In this document: piece by piece, positions 1 to 9,759 of the stretch
Position numbering within the stretch: the first letter of the stretch is position 1
How the letters are laid out: the number at the start of each line of letters is the position of its first letter
NCBI GenBank assembly: GCA_014218235.1
Contig: CM024753.1
Span: forward strand, 174,878,348 to 174,942,347
DNA: 64,000 nt
Source: Colocasia esculenta
Lineage: Eukaryota; Streptophyta; Magnoliopsida; Alismatales; Araceae
Direction: 5' to 3'
Notes under the pieces: model-generated
Databases searched by the model: none
Seen by the model: the letters and a program-made list of their open reading frames with translations, nothing else
What the model was told of the DNA's origin: nothing
Position numbers and translations under genes: made by a program

Positions 1-1544
1 CTACTGATCTTCCACAATTGCCACTGAGGGTAGCTCTGGCTCTGGCTCTTGCTCTAACTGTTGCTCTTGCTTAGGCTGCTGCTGCACTTGCTGCTGCTCT
101 TCATGCTGCTAATCATGCTGCTCTTCATGCTGCTGGACAACTTCTTGTTGTTCCTTATGCTGCTGCTGCTCTTGCTCTGGCAGTTGCTCTTCTTGATGAG
201 TAGATGGTGGTGCAGAAGGCTGTTTAGTGCCCTGTTGGCACACTAACTGAAGCAAAAGGTCCTTCATCTGATGGACCTCCTCAGCCATAGCATCAAACTT
301 GGCATCAACCAATTTGACTTGCATCTAAAGGACTACCAAGCTTTCTTGTTGCTTTGTCAGTAAATCTAACATTGTATTTATACTGTTGCTACTCTCCCCC
401 TGAGACCTTGGCCGGCTCTCAAAATGAGAAGGGGAGAAGTGATGATGCACTTCTTCAAACTCTACATTACTGGAGTAGATCTGGGAAAATCTTCTTGTTC
501 TTGTGCTACTCCCTTGCCTCTCAAATCTCTAAGTACCTGATTGATGGTCTCTCTAGGTGTACCATGCCCTAGAGATGAGGTAGGAACTTGTTCTTGTTGG
601 AGTGGCTCTTGTTCTTGCTGAATCTTTTGTTGCTCTTCTTCCTATTGTTGTTCTTGTTGGTCTTGAGTAGGGGCTTCTGCTCTTTCTTCTCTAACTATTT
701 GCTAACTGACTGGAATGGATGAGGAATCCTTTGCCTCATCAGGGAAAATCTCATGGGTGCACTGGGGCACAGAATCCTTGACCCATAAATTCTGACTTCT
801 GTTCTCCAAAGTGTAGTGGCTTCTTCTGAATGTAGACAAGCCAATCTTTTCTTTTACTCCCACTGAGATTTCTCCACTAAGGTCTACTGAAAATCTCTTA
901 AAGACCAAGTTAAGCAGAGGTCCATAAGGAAGGGACTCCTTCAAATTTTTGGATGCTACCATCTTTTCCAGAATCACTGAGGGCAAGTTGACCCTATGTC
1001 TTTGAATAGCCCAAAATAGTAAACTACCATATCTGGCAATTATGGAGGAATGGGTCCCGGCCCTAGGTGTGATGATGTTGGTGATGACAAAATGGATGAT
1101 CCTCTTCTCTGCAGATAACTCATTGACTAACAAACCTTTCTTGCTTACTGTCCCCAGGCTTCCAATGATACCCATCTTCTGCTTATCCATTGGGACAATC
1201 TCACTAAGTTTGTGCCCGGAGTTGGGACAGTCCAAAAGTTTCACTAACAGGTCTTCAGAAACTGTAACTTTGGTGCCTTTTACATATCCTGTAACTAAAC
1301 TTTCTGAGGAGACTTGAAGAGAGACAAAGAAGGCCTTAAGGGCACTCTCAAAGGTGGGTTCAGAAATCTGACACAGTCTCAACCAACCCATTGCTGCTAG
1401 GGTTTCTTCTACCCAACCTAGACTACCATGAAACAGGGAGAAGACTACAACCTTCCCTGGACAGATGGTGACCTTGGCAGAAGTAAGGCGTTGGAACTGT
1501 TCAGGAGTGAACTGAGTTCCTTCAGGAGCCCTAGATGATGCCAT
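1..1544 (-). pseudogene. Envelope-position ORF of element A (plant retrotransposon ORF3-like), broken
   Basis: The open frame runs 1544 to 702 (about 280 residues from MASSRAPEG) and ends at a stop. The same protein continues in pieces to about residue 500 near position 1. The N-terminal part resembles the domain annotated in plants as putative plant transposon protein, found in the env-like ORF of Sireviruses: a globular region with hydrophobic helices and no obvious signal peptide. The C-terminal part (positions 1-330) is rich in Gln, Glu and His with a heptad-like pattern and is probably coiled coil. I chose MASSRAPEG rather than the upstream MLSVQ because B and C start in a similar way near the same place. 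The role in these elements is unproven; an envelope function is only inferred from position. Confidence 0.75.
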
Positions 1545-1925
1545 CTGGACAGAGAGCAATGGAGAAGACTCAGGAGACTGCCAAGGAGTGAAAGGAATGT
1601 AGTTTAGAGATCACATATCCTACCTTTCTTCAGAGGAGATGAGAGTTTTTTTTTTTTGCAGTTGCTCTGAAAACGGTTTCCGGAGAAGATGAACAGTACA
1701 CGCAGGAAGAGGAAGAGGATGACAGGAGAGTCGGACAAAGAGTTTTAAAGGGTGCTTTGGAAAAGGGAAAGGGTTGTTTTAATATGGAGGTGAAATGTAA
1801 CGGACCAAGGATGAGGAGATGAATGGTGGGGATTAAAAGGATGAACCATTACCGTAACAAATACTCTTTTAAATTTAAAAATTATTAACATTTATTATAT
1901 TAAATTAATGAGAGCATTTATACAG

Positions 1926-2056
1926 ACTCCGACTGTAAAGAGTCGAAGTACTCATCCGACTTTTAAGAGTTGCAAAGCACACTTCTCTCACCATGAGTCG
2001 TGGTAGACTCCGACTTTTAGAAGTCGCATCTCCACTCCGACTTCATGAGTCGCAGT
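1926..2056. repeat. 27-bp hairpin array upstream of the env-position ORF of A
   Basis: Five imperfect inverted repeats with arms like CCGACTT and GAGTCG lie in a row. Left arms start near 1929, 1956, 2010 and 2037, and right arms near 1941, 1968, 1996, 2022 and 2048, a period of about 27 bp. The array lies about 380-510 bp upstream (on the minus strand) of the env-position start codon and downstream of the RNase H stop. The same hairpin type recurs in the U3 of A's LTR (41056-41320). Confidence 0.85.
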
Positions 2057-2124
2057 ACTGGGACTTAGAAAGTTTCACAGTGAGTTCTTAACATATAATT
2101 TAATCATGAATTTATCACAGAAAT

Positions 2125-2385
2125 TTAATCAAGATTACACATACCTATTTCTCTTCTAATAGATGTAATCTATCCTCAGGAAGAGGTTTAGTAAAGATAT
2201 TAGCAAGTTGTTTTTCTGTGCAGACAAAATCAAGTAAAATATGACCATTACTTACATGGTCCCTGATGAAGTGATGTCTAACCTCAATATGCTTGTCCTT
2301 GAATGTTGTATAGGATTTTTGGTCAAATTGATTGCGCTTGTGTTGTCACACAGCATTGGAATTTCTTGAAGTGTTTAACCATAGT
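2125..2385 (-). pseudogene. RNase H C-terminal part of element A pol
   Basis: Translation of the minus strand gives the typical end of Copia pol: a segment with PMLCDNTSAINL, then RHHFIRD and the FTKPLPEDR-type motif, ending at a stop near 2125. The frame is shifted at least once. It is separated from the first half of RNase H (3037-3488) by the Cassandra element, and the duplicated cttcc at 2386-2390 and 3032-3036 explains the break. Confidence 0.85.
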
Positions 2386-2438
2386 CTTCCTGTGACGACC
2401 CAACCAGCAAACTGGCCCAACAACCGTACTAATTGGTA

Positions 2439-2497
2439 GACTTCCCAGGAAGGTCACCCATCCTGGGACTACTCCCAACTGAGCACGCTTAACTTCA
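2439..2497 (-). promoter_or_regulatory. 5S-rRNA-like internal promoter block in Cassandra 3' LTR
   Basis: On the minus strand this contains an A-box-like AAGTTAAGCGTGCTC and the C-box stretch GGATGGGTGACC followed by TGGGAAGT. Both match the internal RNA polymerase III control region of plant 5S rRNA. The flanking 5S sequence is not conserved, so it is not a 5S gene. An equivalent block lies in the other LTR at 2875-2933. Confidence 0.85.
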
Positions 2498-2595
2498 GAA
2501 TTCTTTTCCATCTCGAGCTCTGAAAATGACTAGTCCGAGTTGTTGGTAGTTTGTTGATTTGGTTCATTTAACATATTCTTATATGGGGTGTTACA

Positions 2596-2608
2596 ATCTA
2601 CCCCTCTT
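2596..2608 (-). other. Polypurine tract of Cassandra
   Basis: The minus strand reads AAGAGGGGTAGAT directly before the 3' LTR start TGTAACACC, the expected place for plus-strand DNA priming. Confidence 0.8.
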
Positions 2609-2813
2609 ATATAAGCGAGGTCCTCGTCGCTATTCACATATAGCACACAATCAAACCCCAGGCAGGCAAGATTCTAGAGGTGGCCCCCACAGGCTCAAGA
2701 GGTGGCTCCCACTATGTAGAACTTTGCGCCATTATGGCCTCAAGAGGTGGCTCCCATAGCGTAGCACTTTGCCCTATGTGGCACTTAGTTCCTGCACTTC
2801 CGACTGGGCAAGT

Positions 2814-2824
2814 CTCTGATACCA
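2814..2824 (-). other. Primer binding site of Cassandra (tRNA-iMet type)
   Basis: The minus strand reads TGGTATCAGAG two bases inside the 5' LTR end. This is complementary to the 3' end of plant initiator methionine tRNA. Confidence 0.88.
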
Positions 2825-2874
2825 TTTGCGACGACCCAACCAGCAAACTGGCCCAACAACCGTACTAATTGGTA

Positions 2875-2933
2875 GACTTCCCAGGAAGGTCACCCATCCT
2901 GGGACTACTACCAACTGAGCACGCTTAACTTCA
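2875..2933 (-). promoter_or_regulatory. 5S-rRNA-like internal promoter block in Cassandra 5' LTR
   Basis: Same A-box and C-box elements as at 2439-2497, with one change in the linker (actactacc for actactccc on the plus strand). This copy would drive transcription of the element if RNA polymerase III uses it. Confidence 0.83.
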
Positions 2934-3036
2934 GAATTCTTTTCCATCTCGAGCTCTGAAAATGACTAGTTCGAGTTGTTGATAATTTTCTGATTTGGTC
3001 CATTTAACATATTCTTATATGGGGTGTTACACTTCC

Positions 3037-3488
3037 AATTGGTGTTTGATCCACAGCAGTTGAGTGCGGCAACTTCCAGCTGCAATGTTCTCAGCTTCTG
3101 TTGTGGATAATGCCACTGAGTTCTATTTTTTGTAAGACCAAGAAATTAAGCAACCTGCAAGTATTTGACAAGTACCACTAGTGCTTTTTCTATGTACTTT
3201 GCATCCAGTATAGTTAGCATCACTATATCTAATTAGTTTGAAATCAGAATATCTGGGATACCATAAACCAAATTTACTTGTGTTTATAAGATATCTAAAA
3301 ATTCTTTTAACAACATGAACATGTGACTCTTTAGGATCAGCTTGAAATTTTACACACAAACATACACTGAATATTATATTTGGTGTACCAGTAGTAAGAT
3401 AGAGTAGTGATCCTATCATGCCTCTATAGACCTTTTGATCTACCTTCTTTCCAAGTGGATCACTATCTAACTTAATTCCTGAGATCAT
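3037..3488 (-). pseudogene. RNase H N-terminal part of element A pol
   Basis: The frame 3488 to 3123 carries the Copia connection and RNase H start: YRGMIGSLLYLT, VKRIFRYL, then YSDANYTGCK with the first catalytic Asp, and RKSTSGTC. At 3123 the frame shifts, and the TEAE-type motif with the catalytic Glu is read in another frame up to 3037, where Cassandra interrupts. The usual A-D-Y-A of the YCDADYAG motif is changed to ANYT, so activity is unlikely. Confidence 0.88.
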
Positions 3489-4117
3489 GGGTGGTCTTAG
3501 GGCTTACACTTGTCAAAACCATATTCAGAAAGTAAATATGAAATATATTTAGTTTGACAAATGTGAGTGCCTTCCTTGGTCTGCTTGATTTGCAAGCCAA
3601 GAAAGTAATTAAGCTCACCCATCATACTCATTTCAAACTCACTTTGCATAAGATTCTTAAAGAATTTACAAAGTGATTCATTAGTAGAACCAAAAATAAT
3701 ATCATCAACATATATTTGCACTATTAAGATTCCTTCTAAAAATTTCTTAATAAATAGTGTGCTATCTACTTTACCTCTTATGAAATCATGTGATATATGA
3801 AGCACTTAATCTTTCATACCAAGCTCTTGGAGCTTGTTTCAGACCATATAGTGCTTTCTTTAGGCGGAAAACATGATTTGGATATTTAGTATCTTCAAAA
3901 CCTGGTGGTTGCTCAACATAAACTTCTTCTTTTATGAAATCATTTAGAAAAGCACTTTTAACATCCATTTGAAATAAATTGATATTGAGGGAGCATGCAT
4001 ATGCTAATAAAATTCTAATTGCCTCTAATCTAGCTACTGGTGCATAAGTTTCATCAAAATCAATGTCTTCCTCTTGGGAATACCCTTGTGCTACAAGTCT
4101 GGCCTTGTTCCTGGTGA
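3489..4117 (-). pseudogene. Reverse transcriptase core of element A
   Basis: Two overlapping frames (4142-3786 and 3805-3497) together carry the Copia RT motifs in order: KARLVAQGY, YAPVARLEAIR, MDVKSAFL, QPPGFE, ALYGLKQAPRAWY, the catalytic YVDDIIFG, and YFLGLQI. A frameshift near 3800 separates the PRAWY motif from the YVDD half. The N-terminal end of the domain is 19 kb away at 23355-23733 because element B inserted here; ggtga at 4113-4117 is its left TSD. Confidence 0.92.
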
Positions 4118-4170
4118 TGTAGTGTGACGACCGAACTAACAAACTGGCCCAACAACCATACTAGTTGGCA

Positions 4171-4228
4171 GACTTCCCAGGAAGGTCACCCATCCTGGGA
4201 CTACTCCCAACTGAGCACGCTTAACTTT
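4171..4228 (-). promoter_or_regulatory. 5S-rRNA-like block near the 3' end of solo LTR G1
   Basis: The minus strand carries AAGTTAAGCGTGCTC, an AGTAGT linker, and GGATGGGTGACC followed by CTGGGAAGTC. It is nearly the same block as in the Cassandra LTRs (2439-2497, 2875-2933), in an otherwise different and ten times longer LTR. The flanking GGGCCAGTTTG and GGTCGTCACA are also shared. Confidence 0.85.
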
Positions 4229-4429
4229 AGAGTTCTTTTCCTGCTCTCTCTCTAATTCCTAATTTCTGGAAGTACTCTCGCATGTCTAGTTCCATTTGCC
4301 ACTGATTTCGTGATTTTTCATCATGTATATAATTAGTTATGATTTTCTAAACAACCCTGTATAAAAATTTGAATGTTCTGGTCCGTAATCCAATGTCTGG
4401 TCTGACTCCTGTCAGAGTCAGGCGTAGAC

Positions 4430-4660
4430 CACCAGATCGCGACTGCCCGATATGTCGCCTTCTGGGGTCCGATTGCGACAGCCTACCCGTCGCAACCAAG
4501 AAGGCGATAGGTAAGCCGTCGCGTTTCCAGTACCTAATTCACAAGTCCTGTCACGACCCTTTCCCGCCTCTGTCGCGTCCACAAGGCCGTCGCGACAGTA
4601 CCCATGTCGCGATCTGCCTACCCCTGTCGCAATCCTCATTGGCCCATGTCGCGTTCACAG
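4430..4660. repeat. GTCGC/GCGAC motif array in solo LTR G1
   Basis: About a dozen copies of GTCGC or GCGAC in both orientations, for example gatcgcgac, tgtcgcctt, attgcgacag, ccgtcgcaa, ccgtcgcgtt, ccgtcgcgacag and atgtcgcgat. They form inverted pairs. The base composition is far more GC-rich than the surrounding LTR. Confidence 0.75.
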
Positions 4661-7215
4661 GTTTTTGATGAAAATCCATAAAAACTTGTGTTAAAAAAAT
4701 GGAGCTACATTGAATGATTTAAAATACATATTTACGACTTATTTCTATCTATGATCTCTCTTACACATGCACACCCATGAACCATCCTTATATGGCTGAA
4801 ATCTGGCATAAAATATCTCTTAATGTATCTGGTAATTTATTGCACTAAAGTATATTAATTGCCCTATTTTAAAGGACTTGTATCTCTTAATGTATCTGGT
4901 AATTCATTTCTCGCGTTGTTTATATACCGATATCGACACTCCACTGTTCTAGAATTCCTAGAACGTCGAGTACCTGTTTTTATATACACACTTTACTTGG
5001 CTTGTGGTGAACTCTCCGTCGGATATTCTATTCGCCGGACTAGTGAACCCTTGCACAAGGCCTCCGTAAGTCTCCTCTGATCATGGATTCCCACATAATC
5101 GACGAGCTGGTTGTACCCTAACACCATTACTCCTTTAGGGATCGATATGATCCAAACGACTATTAGAAGTTCGCTCTCATCTTGAATCACTCCGGACCTC
5201 TGGACTTGTGCTTAACATGGCCAGTGGTAGGGTCGTGAGTTCCACCTGACTGCCAACACCATGTGCGCGTGTTGTGCAACTGTTCTCTCGCCTGTGTACT
5301 CGTCGCTTTACGTGCAATGTCCACTAGCTCTCATCTGTACTCTACTCTCTCGCCTATTCACATTCTCTCTACTATCTCGTCTATTCGTCTAGTGCTCTTA
5401 ACTATTCTTGGTACTCTATATTGGCCATTGACTGATTGTCTAAAGATAAATAATATAAACAATGCCTGGCAATATAATGGGCCCGATCTGGTCCTGGGAT
5501 GTGCGCTCGAAAGTGCTAGTGCCCATGGGAGTTAAATGATCAGAGTGTTTGGCATTACACTCAAGTGCTATCTATCTCGACTATCTATATGACAATCAAA
5601 ACACAAAACGTGCTATACTCTCTCGATGTCTAGAATGACAACAAGTGCTATACTCGTCGTGCTATTATTATACTCGTGCTAGTTGTGCTATGGCCATCCT
5701 GCTATTCGTGCTATACTCGATACTTGTGCTATTTTTGGAAACTATACTCGATCTCGTACTATCGTGCTATACGGTTACCTGTTGTGTTATCTCTTGCTAT
5801 ATTTTGACTCTCTTGTACCTGCTATCTTTAGATACTCTGCCATTAAATGCGTTAATTATTTAAAGCCTGCTTGAGCCTGAGATTTAAGTCCTACTGGGCG
5901 TTATCGCTCACCCTATGTTATTTGATGTTGTGTTCTCAGGTGAGACCGAGGATGACACATACACTCACGAGGAAGGGAATGACCAAGAGTGAAGCCAGGA
6001 GTACCCTCAAGTCATTATGTTATCTTAGAGTTGTAGTTAGTGATTTCCTTTTATTGCAATGTAATTGGGCTCTATAGAATGGCTCTGATATTAGTGGTTG
6101 TAACTAGACATTTGAAAAGTTATTAATGAGAAATATTTACTTTAGTATTATTCAATGTGCAATGGTTTGATGTCTAGTATACGCTCTATACCTTTTCTTG
6201 CAACTGCCTTCGCGCTCCGATATTCCGCGTTGGGGCATGACATGTAGGATCGAAATTAGGTTGGACCAGATCTAGAAGGGGGGGTTGAATAGATCTAGGC
6301 TAAAAACTGCGGAAGCTTAGCCAATTTAAATCAATGCTTTGAATCAGAGGCAATTTGAAAGAGCACTTTACAGAACTGATGAGTGATTGTGTGAATTATA
6401 TGATTAGAGTGTGAGATCAAGTTGAATAGAAGTGAATTCGAAAAACCCTATGCATACATCTAGCGCAAAGTGAATTTGAATCACAAACAAACCACTGCAC
6501 ATAGATTTTTAGGTGGTTCGGAAATCACACCACGTGATTCCTACATCCACCCCTCACACTGTGAGGATCCACTACACAACTTGGATACACCACACACACT
6601 GGAGCCTGACAACTCCAACACACTGAGTTCTACAACTCACACAACCTCTAGAGAAAGACTACTCTAGACACCTGAGCACAACTGCTCAACCACAACTGAG
6701 TACAATGACTCAACACTGAGCACACAGGCTCACAAACAACTTGCTAGAACAAAAACACAAAGATCCAGATCCTCTAGCAAAGATCTGATCTATAAAGGTT
6801 CATCTAAGAAGATTGATGCAACAGTTCATGCACAATCTCAAGAATGACCAAGAAGAAACAAGGGGAATTGAGGAATTGAGTGTAAGATCCTTGTTCTTCA
6901 AGTATACTCCCTTGTAGAGACTGAATTGGGAAGAAGCTTGATCCCTTGAAGTCCCTGGCCGATGCTCTGCAACTTGCGCTTTGGGATCTTCCTTGAAGTC
7001 TTCTCAATTGACTGCCTCTACTTGATCTGCTCCCTTGAAGTGATCCGATTGCATCTTCAATAGTCAAACTCCACTTCTCGTGCTTGGATAGATGAGAATT
7101 GGCTTGAGGAAGCACCAGGAGAGCAAGAACGGGGAGGAGAACACTTCTTGCCGCCAAACGAATTTTTGGAAGGCTCTGAAAGGTTCTCTTGTTGGTTGGA
7201 TGGCCAATTGGAGGG

Positions 7216-7223
7216 TATTTATA
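7216..7223 (-). promoter_or_regulatory. TATA box of B's 3' LTR
   Basis: The minus strand reads GGGCTATAAATACCC; the core TATAAATA is conserved in all four B and C LTRs. The hAT element starts 38 bp upstream of it on the minus strand, separating it from the palindrome array. Confidence 0.8.
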
Positions 7224-7261
7224 GCCCAATGTGTCCAAAAGTACCCTTGGGGGTTGTGGGC

Positions 7262-8601
7262 TAGGGGTGTAAACGAGCCGATACGTTCGGCGAGTAACTT
7301 GACACTCGGCTCGATAAAAACTCGACTCAACTCGTTTATTAGATAAACGAGTCGAGCTTGAACAAAAAAAAAAGCTCGGTTCATAAACGAGCCGAGTCTG
7401 AACACATGTGAGCTCGACTCGATTATATTCGCGAACAACTCGTTTAAGAGCTCGTTAAAAACTCAATTAAATACTCGTTAAGAACTCATTAATATTCATT
7501 TAAATACTTGTTATTAAATAAGTTAAATTATTAAAAGTTTTATAAAGAATAAATTCTTTGTATACTTTGACAAAATGAGATGTAAGAAATATAAATAAAA
7601 GTTAGGGGTTGGTATATAAAAGTTAAATATATAAAATATATAAGTTAGGGTACATGCACAAATTAAATAAATAAGATATATAGGTGAAAACTAGGTTGAA
7701 TCAAATGAGAAAAAAGTTTATACACAAATATCAAATGGTCTAGGGTCCATAGGCACCGCGAGTCATCTTCTTCCTCCCGCCGAGCACCTGTGCAGGGCAG
7801 GGGCACGGGCATGGGCCGCACGGGCATGGCGAAGGGACTTGGTCGTCCACCCCCGGAGCCACCGGCAGCCGCCGCGGACACTCCATCAGTGCCTGAAGGA
7901 GCTCTTGGCGGCGGCGACGGTGGCTTGGAGTCTCCCTGCCCGGGTAGAAGCCACCGCAGTGGTGCCTGTGTCCATGACGCCGCCATCCTCCCTTGCCAGA
8001 CACCGGGGGAACCACGACTGTCCTGGCTCCCCATTGTCCCCAATGCTTCCGGCGATGCCATTGTCCCCAATGGCCACCCACCCCTGCTCCAATGCCCACC
8101 CTGCCCAGACCGTGCATGCTTGCCAGAGCACCTTGTTTAGTCCCATATCAGCTGGGACAAATGTAGGCGGGACTGGGTTTCTTATAAAGAACCCCCTTCA
8201 CCTACTGTCTTCCATGTCAATTTGCCTTCAAATTAATTAAAAAGCCCTCTTGGCTGTCGAGCGAGGAGCTCGTTCACATGTTTTAAAAAATATAATTTAT
8301 TTAAATATTTAAATTTTTATTTGATTTTGTGTTTTTGTTTAACTCGAGTTTTTAAGCTTGTGCTTGAACTCGAACTTGATTACATAAACGAGTTTTTTGA
8401 GTTTGTGTTTGAACTCGAACTCGAGCTCGATTACATAAACGAGTTGTTCGTTGAGTCGAGTTCGAGTTTAGAAAATCTGTAACGAGCCGAGTTTGAGCAT
8501 CAGTCAAAGAAGCTCGACGAGTTTTGAGCCAAGTTCGAGCTCGACAAATATAAACGAGTTCGAATTTGAGCAGGACATAACTCGGATCGTTTACACCGCT
8601 A
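7262..8601. mobile_element. Non-autonomous hAT-type DNA transposon (1340 bp) inside B's 3' LTR
   Basis: The left end is TAGGGGTGTAAACGAGCCGA and the right end, inverted, is TAGCGGTGTAAACGATCCGA, an 18/20 match. An 8-bp TSD, ttgtgggc (7254-7261) and tcgtgggc (8602-8609), differs at one base; the other LTR of B shows the empty site with tcgtgggc. The 8-bp TSD and TAGGGGTG terminus are typical of hAT elements. Subterminal regions (7270-7500 and 8250-8590) are packed with ACTCGT/ACGAGT and GAGCTCG motifs in both orientations, as hAT transposase binding regions often are. No transposase is encoded. The GC-rich interior (about 7735-8200) is unlike the AT-rich arms and may be captured host DNA. Confidence 0.9.
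7735..8215. other. GC-rich cargo of the hAT element, origin unknown
   Basis: A sharp rise in G+C and CpG sets this block apart from the AT-rich arms on both sides. Both strands are open for 116-135 codons (for example plus 7790-8140 and 7839-8240, minus 7740-8117), which is expected of GC-rich DNA and does not by itself mean coding. A short repeat ATTGTCCCCAATG occurs twice near 8033 and 8061. I recognise no protein family. It may be a captured gene or promoter fragment, or simply the inner part of an unknown element. Confidence 0.5.
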
Positions 8602-8691
8602 TCGTGGGCACATGATCCAAGGCCGATCCACATGATCCCTAGAGTGCCACGTGTCCAGATGTGACTTAAGGTGAAAAAGTTTTCGGAGTGT

Positions 8692-9015
8692 GTCGACCTG
8701 CCATGGGGTGTGTCGACACACTGTCCCAAACTGGCACAAAGGGTTCTCTGGGAAGGGTCTCTAGTGTCGACACTACTTTAGGCTGTGTCGACACACTGTC
8801 CAGAACTGGCAAACAGGTCTTCTGGGAACTGGATCTAGTGTCGACACCACTTGAGCCTATGTCGACACACTGTACAGACCTGTTAACTGGGATCTCTGGG
8901 AGCTGGGTCTAGTGTCAACACCACTTGAGGCTGTGTCGACACACTTGACCTTTTCTTCATCATTTTGCCTTAGGGTTTGAAGCATTGTGTCGACACTAGT
9001 AGGGGGTGTGTCGAC
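8692..9015. repeat. Palindrome array of B's 3' LTR (five pairs of GTCGAC)
   Basis: GTCGAC cores lie at 8692, 8712, 8766, 8787, 8840, 8861, 8914 (mutated to GTCAAC), 8935, 8989 and 9010. They form five pairs 21 bp apart (20 in the first) at a period of 74-75 bp. Most cores sit in the longer palindrome GTGTCGACAC. The array is in U3. Confidence 0.92.
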
Positions 9016-9242
9016 ACTACCCTTGCAAGAAATGTCTATCCCTGAGAAATAAACACATAAATCATTAGTACAATGTATTGTCATGAATATAAATGATAAA
9101 ATGTGTTTATAAACATCTTTTTGAATATTGTTGTTATATGTGTGATGTTGTTAACATGTTCCATTTTATTGTGCATTAAAATCACAACTTGTCATCATCA
9201 AAATTATGAGGGGAAATGTATAAAGTTCACACTCAACCAACA

Positions 9243-9258
9243 ATCTCCCCCTTTTTGA
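9243..9258 (-). other. Polypurine tract of element B
   Basis: The minus strand reads CAAAAAGGGGGAGAT directly before the LTR start TGTTGG. Similar GGGGGAG blocks recur upstream at about 9673, 12970, 13064 and 13301. Repeated polypurine-like tracts are a known Sirevirus trait. Confidence 0.85.
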
Positions 9259-9759
9259 TGATGGCAACATTAAGTCCAATGAAAATTTGAAATTTCAATG
9301 AAATGTGATTTTAAGCCATTTGTTTACTCAACAATCAACTTAACACCACTGAATGACAATGAACCATGTTCCAATCACTTTTATTCACAATTATCAAAGG
9401 CCATTGAACACACTTTAGCAACATTTGACATTTTGCATATTCAAGAGGCACAATGTTACTAATGATGAAGTCTTTTCATTAATGGCCAAGCAGCTTGACA
9501 ATCATCCATTCATTGACATTCATAACATTCATTCCAAAGATTTTCAATCACATTCAAAACAAGTGTGTTTCTTTTCATTCAACAAAACAAGTATCACTTT
9601 TCATTAACAAAGATGTTCATTACAAGCATTCAAATACATTCCAAAAGTTTTTCTTTCTTTTCTTTCTTTCTTCTCCCCCTTTGACATCATCAAAAGAAAA
9701 AGTACATTAAGCATGAGGAGGAGGAGGAGGAATGGGAAGGATGAGTGATTCAATTGACT

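Larger units (their letters stand above)
2391..3031 (-). mobile_element. Cassandra-type TRIM retrotransposon (641 bp, complete)
   Basis: Two 205-bp direct repeats (2391-2595 and 2827-3031) begin TGTAACACCCC on the minus strand and flank about 230 bp of non-coding DNA. The element has a perfect 5-bp TSD cttcc (2386-2390, 3032-3036). A primer binding site complementary to initiator tRNA-Met lies next to the 5' LTR, and a polypurine tract precedes the 3' LTR. Each LTR contains a 5S-rRNA-like block, the hallmark of Cassandra, a non-autonomous family known from many vascular plants. It encodes no protein and depends on another element for movement. One 3' terminus reads GACGACCC preceded by tgt, the other by tgc, a single change between the LTRs. 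It interrupts RNase H of element A. Confidence 0.95.
4123..6242 (-). mobile_element. Solo LTR G1 (2120 bp, probably Ty3/Gypsy) in the tip of B's 3' LTR
   Basis: The ends are TGTCATGCCCC and GGTCGTCACA on the minus strand, with a perfect TSD tgtag at 4118-4122 and 6243-6247. No ORF over about 100 residues, PBS or pol remnant is present, so this is a solo LTR or a non-autonomous element. The TGTCATGCCCC start and GTCGTCACA end resemble long-LTR chromovirus-type Gypsy elements; the superfamily is inferred. Its last 60 bp hold a 5S-like block shared with Cassandra, preceded by an array of GTCGCGA-type motifs. The TSD is the terminal five bases of B's LTR, so the insertion cut B's LTR 5 bp from its edge. 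Confidence 0.9.
6243..9242 (-). repeat. 3' LTR of element B (contains hAT insertion)
   Basis: Collinear with the 5' LTR at 21694-23349 apart from the 1340-bp insertion at 7262-8601 and its 8-bp duplication. The end facing the element reads CAACCAACA on the plus strand. Close to the other edge is the run of seven G at 6278-6284 followed by TTGAATAG. From left to right on the plus strand it holds U5/R, the TATA box, the hAT insertion, the GTCGAC palindrome array and the U3 end. Confidence 0.95.

Noticed and set aside
61..246. Leucine-rich plus-strand ORF resembling a membrane protein
   Set aside because: It is the antisense of the Gln/Glu-rich tail of A's env-position ORF; the composition follows from the CTG/CAG-like repeats.
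2439..2497. A genuine 5S rRNA gene
   Set aside because: Only the internal control region matches; the rest of 5S rRNA is missing and the block is inside an LTR.
2323..2511. Minus-strand ORF across the Cassandra 3' LTR
   Set aside because: It runs over the 5S-like block and the LTR boundary; a chance frame in a non-coding TRIM.
7740..8240. Protein-coding gene in the GC-rich hAT interior
   Set aside because: Both strands and several frames are open, as expected from GC content; no recognisable domain, start context or introns.
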